This document shows, piece after piece, positions 1-7,603 of a stretch of 32,388 nucleotides of DNA. The notes below the pieces were generated by a model, which saw only the letters and a program-made list of their open reading frames with translations, was not told the origin of the DNA and did not search any database. The stretch covers positions 1-32,388 of the IMG/VR virus record IMGVR_UViG_3300045999_000957; one strand, 5' to 3'. The stretch is from a virus. How positions within the stretch are numbered: the stretch's first letter is position 1; each line of letters opens with the position of its first letter. The translations under genes were made by a program, and so were the position numbers.

Positions 1-167
1 GTTATGATGCGTACAACGTCCTCCAAGCCAGCAACTTGCACACCTTCAGGTGGAATGATCTGGTCAGATTGAGCGTCTTGTAGTGCTGATTCTTCCGCAG
101 TAGGGGTAGGTGCGCCTACATCAGACATCATTGCCGTTAATCGGTCTTCTAATGGGGCGATAGCCAT
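1..167 (-). CDS. Large virion protein, N-terminal part (gene continues at the right end of the window)
   Basis: This holds the first 55 codons of the large protein whose remaining part lies at 29426-32388. It begins MAIAPLEDRLTAMMSDVGAP. The ATG at 165-167 shares one base with the stop of the gene before it (TAATG), which is the usual junction in this operon. Joining across the 126-bp overlap gives 1000 residues. Base 1 (g) breaks the frame agreement only in the last partial codon. See the right-hand entry for function. Confidence 0.85.
   Translation of the reverse strand, partial: MAIAPLEDRLTAMMSDVGAPTPTAEESALQDAQSDQIIPPEGVQVAGLEDVVRII
2..127. repeat. Terminal direct repeat, left copy (126 bp)
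   Basis: Bases 2-127 are identical to 32263-32388. The match breaks at base 1 (g here, t at 32262). A protein reads through the repeat into both flanks in one frame, so this is the overlap of a circularised or terminally redundant genome. A length near 127 is typical of an assembler k-mer overlap, so it does not by itself prove that the packaged DNA has 126-bp direct terminal repeats. Confidence 0.93.
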
Positions 168-958
168 TATTTAGGCTCCTGCGGAAATAGTGGCATTGTG
201 CCAGATTTTATTGATTTACCAGCCTTTTTTGCAGTGCCAACAGCGGCCTCTACAACACCGGCAGTTCCAGTACCAGCAGGGATTAAACCAGCCGCATCCA
301 ACACATCCCACATATCAGGCAAGTTACCAGTGCCAAGAGCCTCAGCGATCCTAGCAACACCACGCAGGCCGATAACCTCAGATACAGGGGTAGCCTTCAG
401 CAAGTCTCCAACAGTGACTTCTACGGGCTTTAAACCCATTGTGGCAGGCACTTCCTCACCAGTAGCAGGATTGATTTGTCTAGGAGTTGGCTTTAAGTCA
501 GTAGGGATTGTCAGCTTTGTGTCTGGGTCAAACCCGCCCGGTATGATCAACTGCATGGTGTCGTACAAAGTAGCACCCTTGTCTACCTGATCTGCCATCC
601 AATTAGCGCCTTTTGATATCACTCTTGCAAATGGATTCATGTCTGGCTCAAGTCCGACATTAGGTTTACGTTTAACAATAGCTTTTGGATACATGCCAAA
701 TGCCGCACCAGCATCAGACGTTACCGGTGAAGGACCAGCGGCAACTTGAACTTCCGGCATAGGCGCATCACGCATTCCAAGAAAATAACGCAGGCCAGCC
801 TCTGACTCATAAAACACAGATTCTTTGCCATTACCATCATCATCAAATTCATAACGCTTGTCAGTAGCATCAGCGCCTTCTAGCAAAGCGCCAGCCACAC
901 CTTCTGTAGACATATAGAAATCTGCGTGATACAAGTCTGAAATAGTAGGTTGCTTCAT
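167..958 (-). CDS. Probable internal virion protein, 263 aa
   Basis: I do not recognise this family. It sits between a gp15-like internal protein (ends 2 bases upstream) and the 1000-residue virion protein (TAATG overlap), so a role in the ejected internal core is likely from position. The first 60 residues are acidic (YEFDDDGNGKES). The middle is proline-rich with repeated DP/TP. The last 60 residues form a glycine/alanine-rich hydrophobic stretch (AAGLIPAGTGTAGVVEAAVG) followed by lysines, which could be an amphipathic or membrane-active segment. The ribosome site AGAGG lies inside the end of the upstream gene. The structural role is inference; the coding status is well supported by frame, start signal and packing. 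Confidence 0.8.
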   Translation of the reverse strand: MKQPTISDLYHADFYMSTEGVAGALLEGADATDKRYEFDDDGNGKESVFYESEAGLRYFLGMRDAPMPEVQVAAGPSPVTSDAGAAFGMYPKAIVKRKPNVGLEPDMNPFARVISKGANWMADQVDKGATLYDTMQLIIPGGFDPDTKLTIPTDLKPTPRQINPATGEEVPATMGLKPVEVTVGDLLKATPVSEVIGLRGVARIAEALGTGNLPDMWDVLDAAGLIPAGTGTAGVVEAAVGTAKKAGKSIKSGTMPLFPQEPK

Positions 959-960
959 GC

Positions 961-2682
961 TTATTCCTCTACTTGCTTTTTGGCTTTTCGAAGGTTTTGT
1001 ATACCAATCTTGACCGCACTAATACTTGCTTCATTAGCCTTGTTTTTGACTGCTAAAGCAATTGCCGCATTAACTGCCGCATCATCATCTAAGTTAACGC
1101 CATTCAATTCTTTTAATTGCAAGCGCACACCTTCAGCCAATTTTTCATTTGCAGTTAATAAATATGGCCTGATTAATGTCTTAGCGTTATCTCTAATATC
1201 TGAGGCTTTTTTTCTTATTTGCTCTGAAGTTGGATATTTACCGTCTGCATCTGGTGTAGATGCAAACTTACGCAAATCAAGTTCACCAGTATTCTTGGTG
1301 TTAATCGCAATTGACTTACCTTCTTTTGAATTAATCTCAGGTGGCAACATAGAGTTCTGGATGTTTAGAGCCAATTCAATTTGCTTAACACCCCACGTCA
1401 CATCATCGCTTGGATTGGCAATGTTTACTACAAATGTTTTGGCAGTGTCGTTCTTTAACAAACCAGATTTCTTAGCGGAAATGACATCCTCTACTGTGGC
1501 AGTACCAGCAGATATATTGCGTTGAATTGTTGCCAATGTCTGCAAGTCATCCTGCTTTGCACCCTGCGTGTTGTAGTTATCAAGCCACTCACGGGCAGAT
1601 TTCAGCGTAGAAGGATCAACAGCCAATGTTTGCAATTGCTTAAAGTACTGGCTTGGATTGCTAGACATGTACATCTTGCGTAAGATGTCATTAGCATCAA
1701 ATTGCTCTGCCGCCAAGAATGAATCTCTTGAATTCTTTTGGAAGTTAAATTGTTCAATGATGGACTGTCTTGTCAGCTTTTTCTGATCACTACCCATGCT
1801 GTCCCAGATAGGTTGCATCTTTCCAAAGTCACCAGCAAGAATCTTGTTTAACTTGTCAACACGGTTAGCGCCAAAGTCTTTAGATGTAGCGTAATCAGAG
1901 ATGACGTTCTTCTTTGCTGATTCAGCAATGATCATTGCCTTTTCCCAAATCTCATTGTTACCACCCAAGATACCAACAGAGTCTGCATACTTTTGCAGTT
2001 TGCTGTTTAGCATCTTTGTAATATCAATTGGTTTTTGTGTCTCAGGATCAATAGAATCAATCTGATACGTCATTATGTCTTCTAGTTGCTTACCCAATGT
2101 AGGCAACATAGCGGTGTACTCAGCCTTCTTTTGACCAAGGAACGTCTTTAACTCTAACTCTGAAATCTTTTTATACGATGTGCTGGCAACGCTGGCCAAA
2201 GAAGCACGATGCTTCAATGAGTACTCAGGACTGACAGCAATCATTGCGGCAGACTGGCCATCCATCAGGTCTGCCAGACGTTGCTGTGCTTGCACCTTTG
2301 TAATCTGACCCATCTGGAAATTACGCTCAATCGTGTCAGCCTCTGCGTCTGCCTTTAAAAGCAATTCAGAAGATAAGCGTTGGGCAACTACACTTTGATA
2401 TGTCTCTTGGAATACAGCGCCAGCACCCTTTACTTTGAGCGCGGCAGGATTAGAGATAGCCTCATTTAACTGAGCATTTGTTGGAGGATTCTCAACAGCG
2501 TATTTGATAGCCTGTTTCTTGGCTTCAGTAGTAGCAGACTCTTCTGCATACGCAAACATGCGATCTAGATTCTGACTTAACTGCGACAAACCCTGTGCCT
2601 GCACTTGTTGTGCAACTGGGTTGATGCGCGGCATATCAGCGTACTGAACGCCTAGATTTTGATAGCGTGGTAGATCAGCCAT
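961..2682 (-). CDS. Internal virion protein, T7 gp15-like position, 573 aa
   Basis: A long, mostly helical, Gln/Ala/Lys-rich protein starting MADLPRYQNLGVQYADMPR, an opening I know from internal virion proteins of environmental T7-like phages. In T7 the equivalent place holds gp15, which with gp14 and gp16 builds the core ejected into the cell envelope during infection. It is a little shorter than T7 gp15 (747 aa). No enzymatic motif is visible. Its ATG follows the stop of the gp14-like gene directly (TAAATG), so translation is coupled. Assignment rests on order, size and the N-terminal pattern rather than a catalytic signature. Confidence 0.75.
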   Translation of the reverse strand: MADLPRYQNLGVQYADMPRINPVAQQVQAQGLSQLSQNLDRMFAYAEESATTEAKKQAIKYAVENPPTNAQLNEAISNPAALKVKGAGAVFQETYQSVVAQRLSSELLLKADAEADTIERNFQMGQITKVQAQQRLADLMDGQSAAMIAVSPEYSLKHRASLASVASTSYKKISELELKTFLGQKKAEYTAMLPTLGKQLEDIMTYQIDSIDPETQKPIDITKMLNSKLQKYADSVGILGGNNEIWEKAMIIAESAKKNVISDYATSKDFGANRVDKLNKILAGDFGKMQPIWDSMGSDQKKLTRQSIIEQFNFQKNSRDSFLAAEQFDANDILRKMYMSSNPSQYFKQLQTLAVDPSTLKSAREWLDNYNTQGAKQDDLQTLATIQRNISAGTATVEDVISAKKSGLLKNDTAKTFVVNIANPSDDVTWGVKQIELALNIQNSMLPPEINSKEGKSIAINTKNTGELDLRKFASTPDADGKYPTSEQIRKKASDIRDNAKTLIRPYLLTANEKLAEGVRLQLKELNGVNLDDDAAVNAAIALAVKNKANEASISAVKIGIQNLRKAKKQVEE

Positions 2683-3150
2683 TTAACTCCACCAATCATC
2701 TTTAGCAGGAGTAGCAACTCTCTGCGATCTGTAGTACCCAGTGCCGGCAGTGGCAAGAGCATTCATAGTTCCAAGCGCCTCAGCCGCTCTAGCACCAGAT
2801 TGCAGACTTTGCGACTGTGCCAAGCCACCATAGATAGCCAACTCAGCATTCTCTTTTGCCATACCAAACTCAACACCAGCCTTTTCAGCACTGATCTCTT
2901 GCAATGTCATTGGACTGCCGGTATCAGGGTTTACACCACCAGCGGCCGCACGGGCGCGTATAGCACCGCGAATTTGTTCTTGTCTATCAAGTACAGCAAT
3001 TGCCTGTTTGTTGTAATTCAAAGCACCTTGTCGGCCTTGTAATTCAGCCTGCTGTGCTTGTATTCTCATACCAATAGCCTGCTGTTGGGCAGACAATAGC
3101 GTACTGGTAGTAGATACAACAGCGGCCGCAATCATTACAGCTTCTGCCAT
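2683..3150 (-). CDS. Internal virion protein, T7 gp14-like, 155 aa
   Basis: A small Ala/Gln-rich helical protein. The first 25 residues (AEAVMIAAAVVSTTSTLLSA) are hydrophobic, then comes a long helical region with many Gln and Ala, a short PDTGSP turn, and a Trp-rich end (DDWWS). This is the layout of podoviral internal core protein gp14, which forms the outermost part of the ejection channel. It starts on a TAATG overlap with the tail-tube B gene and is followed at once by the gp15-like gene, matching the T7 order gp12-(13)-14-15-16. Confidence 0.75.
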   Translation of the reverse strand: MAEAVMIAAAVVSTTSTLLSAQQQAIGMRIQAQQAELQGRQGALNYNKQAIAVLDRQEQIRGAIRARAAAGGVNPDTGSPMTLQEISAEKAGVEFGMAKENAELAIYGGLAQSQSLQSGARAAEALGTMNALATAGTGYYRSQRVATPAKDDWWS

Positions 3151-5132
3151 TATGTGCCTCCGTATATAGAAAGTTTGTATTCAAGACCTAGCAACGTCAT
3201 TTTTAACGGCAAGTCTTGGCCAATTGTAATTTGTGCATCTTGGTCATATCCCAAAATTCCACCAACTTTCTTAGTACCAGTAAAAGATGGCATAGCATTA
3301 TCAAGAATGTCAACAGTGTCTAGCGTCCTGATAGGCACTAGATTGCCATTGATTTTTAAATGCTGAGTTTCATACAGCAAGGCATTAACCTCAATGATGC
3401 GCTTAACAAAGCCAGTACGCACACCAGCCGCCAAGCGTGGCTCTACCGGCAATGTCTTGATAGACACGGTAAATGGCAATCCAACCTCGTAACTGGTTGT
3501 GCTGGCGCGATCAAAGGTTACTGATCCACCGCCACTTACCACCTCATCAGACAACACGCTTCCATCACAGATGACGTTTAGTGTTTTACCAATGTGAGGA
3601 AGACTGGTTGCAGTAGCTGAAGCACCACCAGAGAACGCACAATCTGTAAACTTGGTAGAGTCAAACACCTCAACATAGTATTTATCTACGCTGTTAAATG
3701 TGCGCTTGACAACAACATAGATGTCTTCAATGTCAACACCAACGTCTTTAAACAAGCCGTCAGTAGTAATCCTGCTTGGTGCTACCACCTCTTGCTGGCG
3801 CAGGATTGAGTAAGCCGCCATCGTGCCATCGCCATTTAGCAAGTACAGCGTGTCAGACTCTTCCGTAGAAGTAGCCTTACGCAATGCCAACTCTTGTGGG
3901 CTGATGATCAAATGGCTAGACAACAAGCTAATGCTTGTGCTTATGTATGACAGCGTTGTATCGCTGAAAGTAAACTCATTAAGTGCTTTGCCTTGGCGCT
4001 GTATATACAAAGTACCAGACTGCAAGATTTGAACTCGTATGCCTTCTCTAGAACCACTACGGCTCACAGAGCGAACAAAGAAATTTGCAGGCGTAATAGG
4101 TTCTAGTCCATTTTGTGGAACATAGAACTCGCCACCAGTAGTAAACACTTGCAGATCACGGCCAGAAATTATGTCCGTAATGATGTTCAAACTGTTGGTG
4201 TCTAGCGTTGCCTCAATCGCATCATCATCGTAGGCTTGATCTGGGGTAAAGTCAAAAAACAAGTTAACTTTGCTACCCCAAACGGTAGATGGACGTGACT
4301 TAGAGCCGCCAAAGTACAAGCGTCCCTCATGGAATGTGCAAGTACGTGGCCAGCCCTTGGTAGAACTCCACACATCTTCATAGCCAGACTCATACTCCCA
4401 TCCACCAGAAGCCATTGCACTGGTATCAAAGAACGGAACTTCAGTTACAGCAGACACAACAGTACCGCTGGTATAACCAACAATGCGCGCACGTCCCTGC
4501 ACACCACCATTGACATACTGGCCAACACTGCCAGCCGTAAACACACTACTTCCTGCCGTTAACGTAATGCTTCCAGATACAGCAGACGGTGTCAAAGTAG
4601 ACGCTGGGTTGCTAGAAGTTATCGTATAAGCATACTTAGGAATGCTAGTAAAAGAGATGTTGCTAACAGTCCAACTTGCATCAGTTCCGCCACGCACGAT
4701 CTTGACAGGGTTAATGTCTTTGTGCGTAATGATCAACGTATCAGCAGATTGCGTCCAGCACATGGTAGACAAGATGCTACTGGTAACAGCAGTAACCACC
4801 AGATATGGGTTGCCAGTGCCATTGATGTTTGTAATCAGGGTCTTGTCTTTAAATATGTACATACGCTGATTGACAAATATCAGCATGTAACTGTCGTCTA
4901 CGTTAAATTCAAATGGCACAGACCTAGTACCACTAGCAGGACTAGCCGCACTTGGAATCTCAACTATGTATTTCAGGCCACCACGACGACGAACACCGCC
5001 TTGTGGTTGGACAAGAACATTGGTTAAAGTCTCAGCACCATTTTGATATTGCTTTAAATCAACACGCGCTCTTAACAGCGGATCAATCTCACCACTGCTA
5101 AAGTTTGTCTGAATGCTGACAAGTCTTGTCAT
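3150..5132 (-). CDS. Tail tubular protein B (nozzle), T7 gp12-like, 660 aa
   Basis: Forms the tail nozzle below the adaptor ring and carries the fibre attachment sites. The N-terminus (TRLVSIQTNFSSGEIDPLLR, then Q-YQNG-ETLTNVLV and GG-RRRGGLKYI) is the very conserved start of this family, and the rest is beta-rich as expected. Length is somewhat below T7 gp12 (794 aa). It overlaps the gp11-like gene by ATGA and the gp14-like gene by TAATG. Confidence is high from sequence pattern and order. Confidence 0.92.
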   Translation of the reverse strand: MTRLVSIQTNFSSGEIDPLLRARVDLKQYQNGAETLTNVLVQPQGGVRRRGGLKYIVEIPSAASPASGTRSVPFEFNVDDSYMLIFVNQRMYIFKDKTLITNINGTGNPYLVVTAVTSSILSTMCWTQSADTLIITHKDINPVKIVRGGTDASWTVSNISFTSIPKYAYTITSSNPASTLTPSAVSGSITLTAGSSVFTAGSVGQYVNGGVQGRARIVGYTSGTVVSAVTEVPFFDTSAMASGGWEYESGYEDVWSSTKGWPRTCTFHEGRLYFGGSKSRPSTVWGSKVNLFFDFTPDQAYDDDAIEATLDTNSLNIITDIISGRDLQVFTTGGEFYVPQNGLEPITPANFFVRSVSRSGSREGIRVQILQSGTLYIQRQGKALNEFTFSDTTLSYISTSISLLSSHLIISPQELALRKATSTEESDTLYLLNGDGTMAAYSILRQQEVVAPSRITTDGLFKDVGVDIEDIYVVVKRTFNSVDKYYVEVFDSTKFTDCAFSGGASATATSLPHIGKTLNVICDGSVLSDEVVSGGGSVTFDRASTTSYEVGLPFTVSIKTLPVEPRLAAGVRTGFVKRIIEVNALLYETQHLKINGNLVPIRTLDTVDILDNAMPSFTGTKKVGGILGYDQDAQITIGQDLPLKMTLLGLEYKLSIYGGT

Positions 5133-5746
5133 CAGTTTCTCACAGCAATCAGGGTAAAGTCTTCAAATGCAACAGTTGTATTGCCTTGTCCATCAATAAC
5201 CATAGCAGTGCGGAAGTAACCACCGCGGCCGTTCTCGCCCGGTGTCCCAATCGCAGTAATCTGCCACTGCTGTGTCTTTGTAATCTGGTCAGTAATAGGA
5301 TCAGCCAAGTGCCAAGCCACCATGTACTTGAGCAACTGGATGAAGTACGAAGGCATCTCAGCCTCAGTAGGAAGATATTGGTAATCAATAACCACAGTCT
5401 CTTGGTTTGTCAGTAACTTATCACCTTGGATAACCCACTCAGTATAAGTACCAGCACCGACAGCAGTAGAGTTATACACACGACGAACAGTACCAAGTCT
5501 GTCAGACGGTAATTGATATTCGTATTTATATTGGTTAACAGGCGTATTAATAGTGCGCGCTAATTGGACTTTCTTAAAGGAGAAAGACCAAGGAAAAGAT
5601 TGCAAGGTAGATTTCTTAATGTCAGGGTAGAGTCGATCACAGACGTTTGCTCCATCCGTACCCTCATTAAAAGATGAGATAGGAGCCGCGCCAAGCAAAA
5701 GCAAGGCATCAGAACATACTTTTAGATCGGTGTCACCACTTGCCAT
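5132..5746 (-). CDS. Tail tubular protein A (adaptor/gatekeeper), T7 gp11-like, 204 aa
   Basis: Forms the ring between portal and nozzle. The start (DLKVCSDALLLLGAAPISSF, then DGANVCDRLYP and FPWSFSFKKVQLAR) is the characteristic N-terminal helical domain of this family, and the 204-residue length matches T7 gp11 (196 aa). The ribosome site GAGGTGAT sits just before the ATG. The gene is the first after the terminator at 5769-5800, so it is read by leak-through or by a promoter I could not identify. Confidence 0.92.
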   Translation of the reverse strand: MASGDTDLKVCSDALLLLGAAPISSFNEGTDGANVCDRLYPDIKKSTLQSFPWSFSFKKVQLARTINTPVNQYKYEYQLPSDRLGTVRRVYNSTAVGAGTYTEWVIQGDKLLTNQETVVIDYQYLPTEAEMPSYFIQLLKYMVAWHLADPITDQITKTQQWQITAIGTPGENGRGGYFRTAMVIDGQGNTTVAFEDFTLIAVRN

Positions 5747-5768
5747 ATATCACCTCAAAATGTGAGAA

Positions 5769-5800
5769 AGGCCAACCTCCAGATAACTAGAAGTTGGCCT
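5769..5800 (-). terminator. Terminator-like hairpin closing the capsid unit
   Basis: An 11-bp stem with a 10-base loop (AGGCCAACTTC ... GAGGTTGGCCT on the minus strand) followed by TTCTCACATTTT. One pair is U-G only on the minus strand (A-C on plus), which supports function in leftward RNA. The U-tract is interrupted, so it is probably a partial terminator. T7 has its main terminator at the same place, just after the capsid gene. Confidence 0.7.
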
Positions 5801-5817
5801 GTTCACTTAACTACTGA

Positions 5818-6099
5818 TTAATCAGTATCAGTTGCTGTAACTGTCACACCGTCAGTGATGTCAACCACGCCAGAAGCGTTGCTGACCACATAAGCAGTAG
5901 ACATAACTGGTGTACCACCAGTAGCGCTGTAGCAGAAAACGATGTCACCGACTTTCAACACTGATGAGACAGAGTTGAAGTAGCCAGAAACACGAATTAC
6001 TGATTGAGCGTCAGTGCTGGAATAAGACCAAATTGATGGTCCGTTGCCAGATTTAGACTGACCACCGATAGCGTTAAAGCCTGTTGCTGAGAATGCCAT
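5818..6099 (-). CDS. Small capsid-associated (probable decoration) protein, 93 aa
   Basis: A short Ser/Gly/Thr/Val-rich, beta-type protein (MAFSATGFNAIGGQSKSGNG; later VGDIVFCYSATGGTP and AYVVSNASGVVDITDG). It lies 12 bases downstream of the major capsid gene, has a strong ribosome site (AAGGAG), and shares the capsid promoter and terminator, so it should be made in large amounts. That context and its composition suggest a head decoration or stabilising protein. No residue-level signature proves this. It could also be a head fibre or completion protein. Confidence 0.75.
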   Translation of the reverse strand: MAFSATGFNAIGGQSKSGNGPSIWSYSSTDAQSVIRVSGYFNSVSSVLKVGDIVFCYSATGGTPVMSTAYVVSNASGVVDITDGVTVTATDTD

Positions 6100-6111
6100 G
6101 ATTAGTTCTCC

Positions 6112-6954
6112 TTATTCTGTACAAGTGATGTCAACGCAACCACCAGCATCAATAGCAACAGCGCCAGCACTGAACATTGAGCTAACTAACCAAGAGGTTT
6201 TCTCTGGGATGTAGTTGATCTCACTGCGAATTGCCATGCTCTCAGCCATGCCGACTGCCATTTTGTGATAGGCATACACCTTACGGGTAGAACCAGAGCC
6301 ACCACCAGTTAAACCGCCTTCAGTGCGGTCACCAATAGTGATGAAGTTAAAACCCATAAAGCTGGTGATGTCACCTTGCACTAATGCTTTGACGCTGTTG
6401 AAGTCAGAACTTGTGACAGCAGTCTCAGACAAAAGGCTTGATAACTGTGATGCATGGATCAATATATAGCGATCTTCTGCGGGTACGTTTGAAGTATTTA
6501 GCAAACGTGATGCCTCACGCAATTTAGCCATATTCAAGTTTGTACCAGCGCCACCAATGCTAGTAGCAACTGTCAAGCTAGTGCTTGATGCCGCTAATGC
6601 GTCAATGATCATCTGGTCTGAACGACGACCAATCGCCTTAGCAACAACTTGCACCAACTCTTGGCGCTCGTCAAAGTTGACTTTAGCTTGATTGAATATA
6701 TCACTGTATTCAGCCGCAATGTAGTCAGTTAACGTGACAGTTGCTTGTGAATAAGTGACATTGAGTGGGGTAACGTCAGTCTGTGGTACACGAACTTGTG
6801 CAACGCCAGAGCCGATCTTTGGGAACTTATGTGTGCTTGCAGTAACGCCAGTACGTAGACGAACAGTATTACGCAAGACAGCATCAGCTTGATACGCTTG
6901 TTTTACTTCCGTGTCGAACAGCGTGACGAAAGCATTGGAAATGCTAATAGCCAT
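6112..6954 (-). CDS. Major capsid protein, 280 aa
   Basis: Forms the icosahedral shell. The N-terminus (ISNAFVTLFDTEVKQAYQAD) followed by the segment with LRTGVTASTHKFPKIG, the TLTDYIAAEYSDIFNQAKVNFDE region and the C-terminal YHKMAVGMAESM are typical of the HK97-fold capsids of T7-like environmental phages. It lies after portal and scaffold, as in T7 gene order. The ribosome site AGGAG is 7 bases before the ATG. It has a dedicated promoter (7094-7124), a 130-nt leader and a downstream terminator hairpin, consistent with its high copy need. Confidence 0.9.
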   Translation of the reverse strand: MAISISNAFVTLFDTEVKQAYQADAVLRNTVRLRTGVTASTHKFPKIGSGVAQVRVPQTDVTPLNVTYSQATVTLTDYIAAEYSDIFNQAKVNFDERQELVQVVAKAIGRRSDQMIIDALAASSTSLTVATSIGGAGTNLNMAKLREASRLLNTSNVPAEDRYILIHASQLSSLLSETAVTSSDFNSVKALVQGDITSFMGFNFITIGDRTEGGLTGGGSGSTRKVYAYHKMAVGMAESMAIRSEINYIPEKTSWLVSSMFSAGAVAIDAGGCVDITCTE

Positions 6955-7093
6955 GTGTTTTCTCCTAGAAAACGGTTGATGAAATGTTTATCGCCAACGG
7001 TTGTCCAGAAAACTCTGGGCCAAGACTTGTGCCTTACAGCGCACCCCTGAATAGACTACTATCATTACTGGCCTTGCGGTTGTCAGTGTTTGC

Positions 7094-7124
7094 ATTCTAA
7101 ACCATATTTTTCTACTTGTGTCAA
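7094..7124 (-). promoter_or_regulatory. Sigma-70-like promoter of the capsid unit
   Basis: On the minus strand a perfect -35 TTGACA (7119-7124) is followed after 17 bases by TTTAGA (7096-7101) or after 19 bases by TAGAAT (7094-7099). The start would be near 7088, giving a leader of about 130 nt before the capsid ATG. The leader contains a small perfect hairpin (CCAGA-GTTT-TCTGG) and two AACCGTT motifs, one just before the AGGAG ribosome site. Confidence 0.75.
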
Positions 7125-7139
7125 CTATTTTCTGGCATA

Positions 7140-7420
7140 GCTTCCCCAAGGGTGGATAGCCAAGGTATCCAGCCCTACCCGAAGGGTCATGCTTTAAGGG
7201 GTAGTTATTCAATTAACTCCCCCCTCATAACCAATCCAGTAAACCCATGAGGTAGCGATTCATCCGACATACGCTTGGTCCCACCCATGTACGTATATCT
7301 ACCCTAGTCCCTCGCTAACAGGCTAGTCGGAAGGCTTGGGGGTGTATCCAAGTCCGGTGTTTATTGGGTTCAGTCCATGCAGACCATCAGCTAACGCGCC
7401 CTGACGGTTGATATCGAGAC
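7140..7420 (-). ncRNA. Candidate structured RNA between scaffold and capsid
   Basis: No convincing gene lies here, yet the minus strand folds densely. Stems seen: ACCGTCAG/CTGATGGT (7383-7408, with a G-U pair that would be A-C on plus); CGGA+CTTGG/CCAAG+TCCG with a 3-base bulge (7328-7356); AGGGG+AGTTA/TAACT+CCCCT (7197-7225); an alternative CCTCAT/ATGAGG (7223-7252); GGG+GGATA/TATCC+CCC (7150-7175). This density in 280 bases is far above the rest of the window by eye. It does not match a family I know (no group I intron core, no tRNA). It could be a cis leader, a packaging-related RNA or a stand-alone RNA. An open frame at 6988-7212 overlaps part of it but lacks a recognisable ribosome site and composition, so I do not call it. 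Confidence 0.5.
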
Positions 7421-7423
7421 AAT

Positions 7424-7516
7424 AAAAAAACCGTTACTACTGCACTGGGTCGTTCCCTCCACTAGGGAGGCCAATGCATGAGTAACGGTTCTCTACTGTT
7501 GTGAACGACTACAACG
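7424..7516 (-). ncRNA. Candidate small RNA of about 93 nt with its own terminator
   Basis: Downstream of a TATAAT (7523-7528) the minus strand reads a short hairpin (GTTGT-8 nt-ACAAC), a linker, then a long stem CCGTTACT/AGTAACGG (7431-7438 with 7481-7488) continued by TGCA/TGCA and CCTCC/GGAGG, and ends in seven U (7424-7430). That is the layout of a terminator-ended small RNA. The 3' arm ends AACGGTTTTTTT and is complementary to AACCGTT sites in the capsid leader. The start point is inferred from the -10 box. It could instead be a second terminator of the scaffold transcript. Confidence 0.5.
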
Positions 7517-7522
7517 GTTTAG

Positions 7523-7550
7523 ATTATACATAAAAAAAGCCCCCGCGCAA
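7523..7550 (-). promoter_or_regulatory. Possible promoter of the small RNA, overlapping the terminator
   Basis: A consensus -10 TATAAT (7523-7528, minus strand) lies 16 bases after a weak -35 TTGCGC (7545-7550) that is part of the scaffold terminator stem. The start would be near 7516. The -10 is perfect but the -35 matches only half of the consensus. Confidence 0.45.
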
Positions 7551-7559
7551 GCAGGGGCT
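7532..7559 (-). terminator. Rho-independent terminator after the scaffold gene
   Basis: Minus strand AGCCCCTGC-TTGC-GCGGGGGCT: a 9-bp stem with one U-G pair, a 4-base loop and a following run of T. It lies 45 bases after the scaffold stop and should end the terminase-portal-scaffold transcript before the capsid gene. Confidence 0.88.
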
Positions 7560-7603
7560 AAGTCTAGAAGGAATATCCATGAAAACTGACTTACGCCAGC
7601 CCC

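Noticed and set aside
6988-7212. 74-aa open frame on the minus strand before the capsid gene
   Set aside because: No ribosome site, odd residue mix, and it overlaps the capsid promoter and stems of the structured region.
7140-7420. Group I intron or tRNA in the capsid-upstream block
   Set aside because: GACTAG and AGATATA-like strings tempted, but the ordered conserved core and any tRNA arm set are missing.
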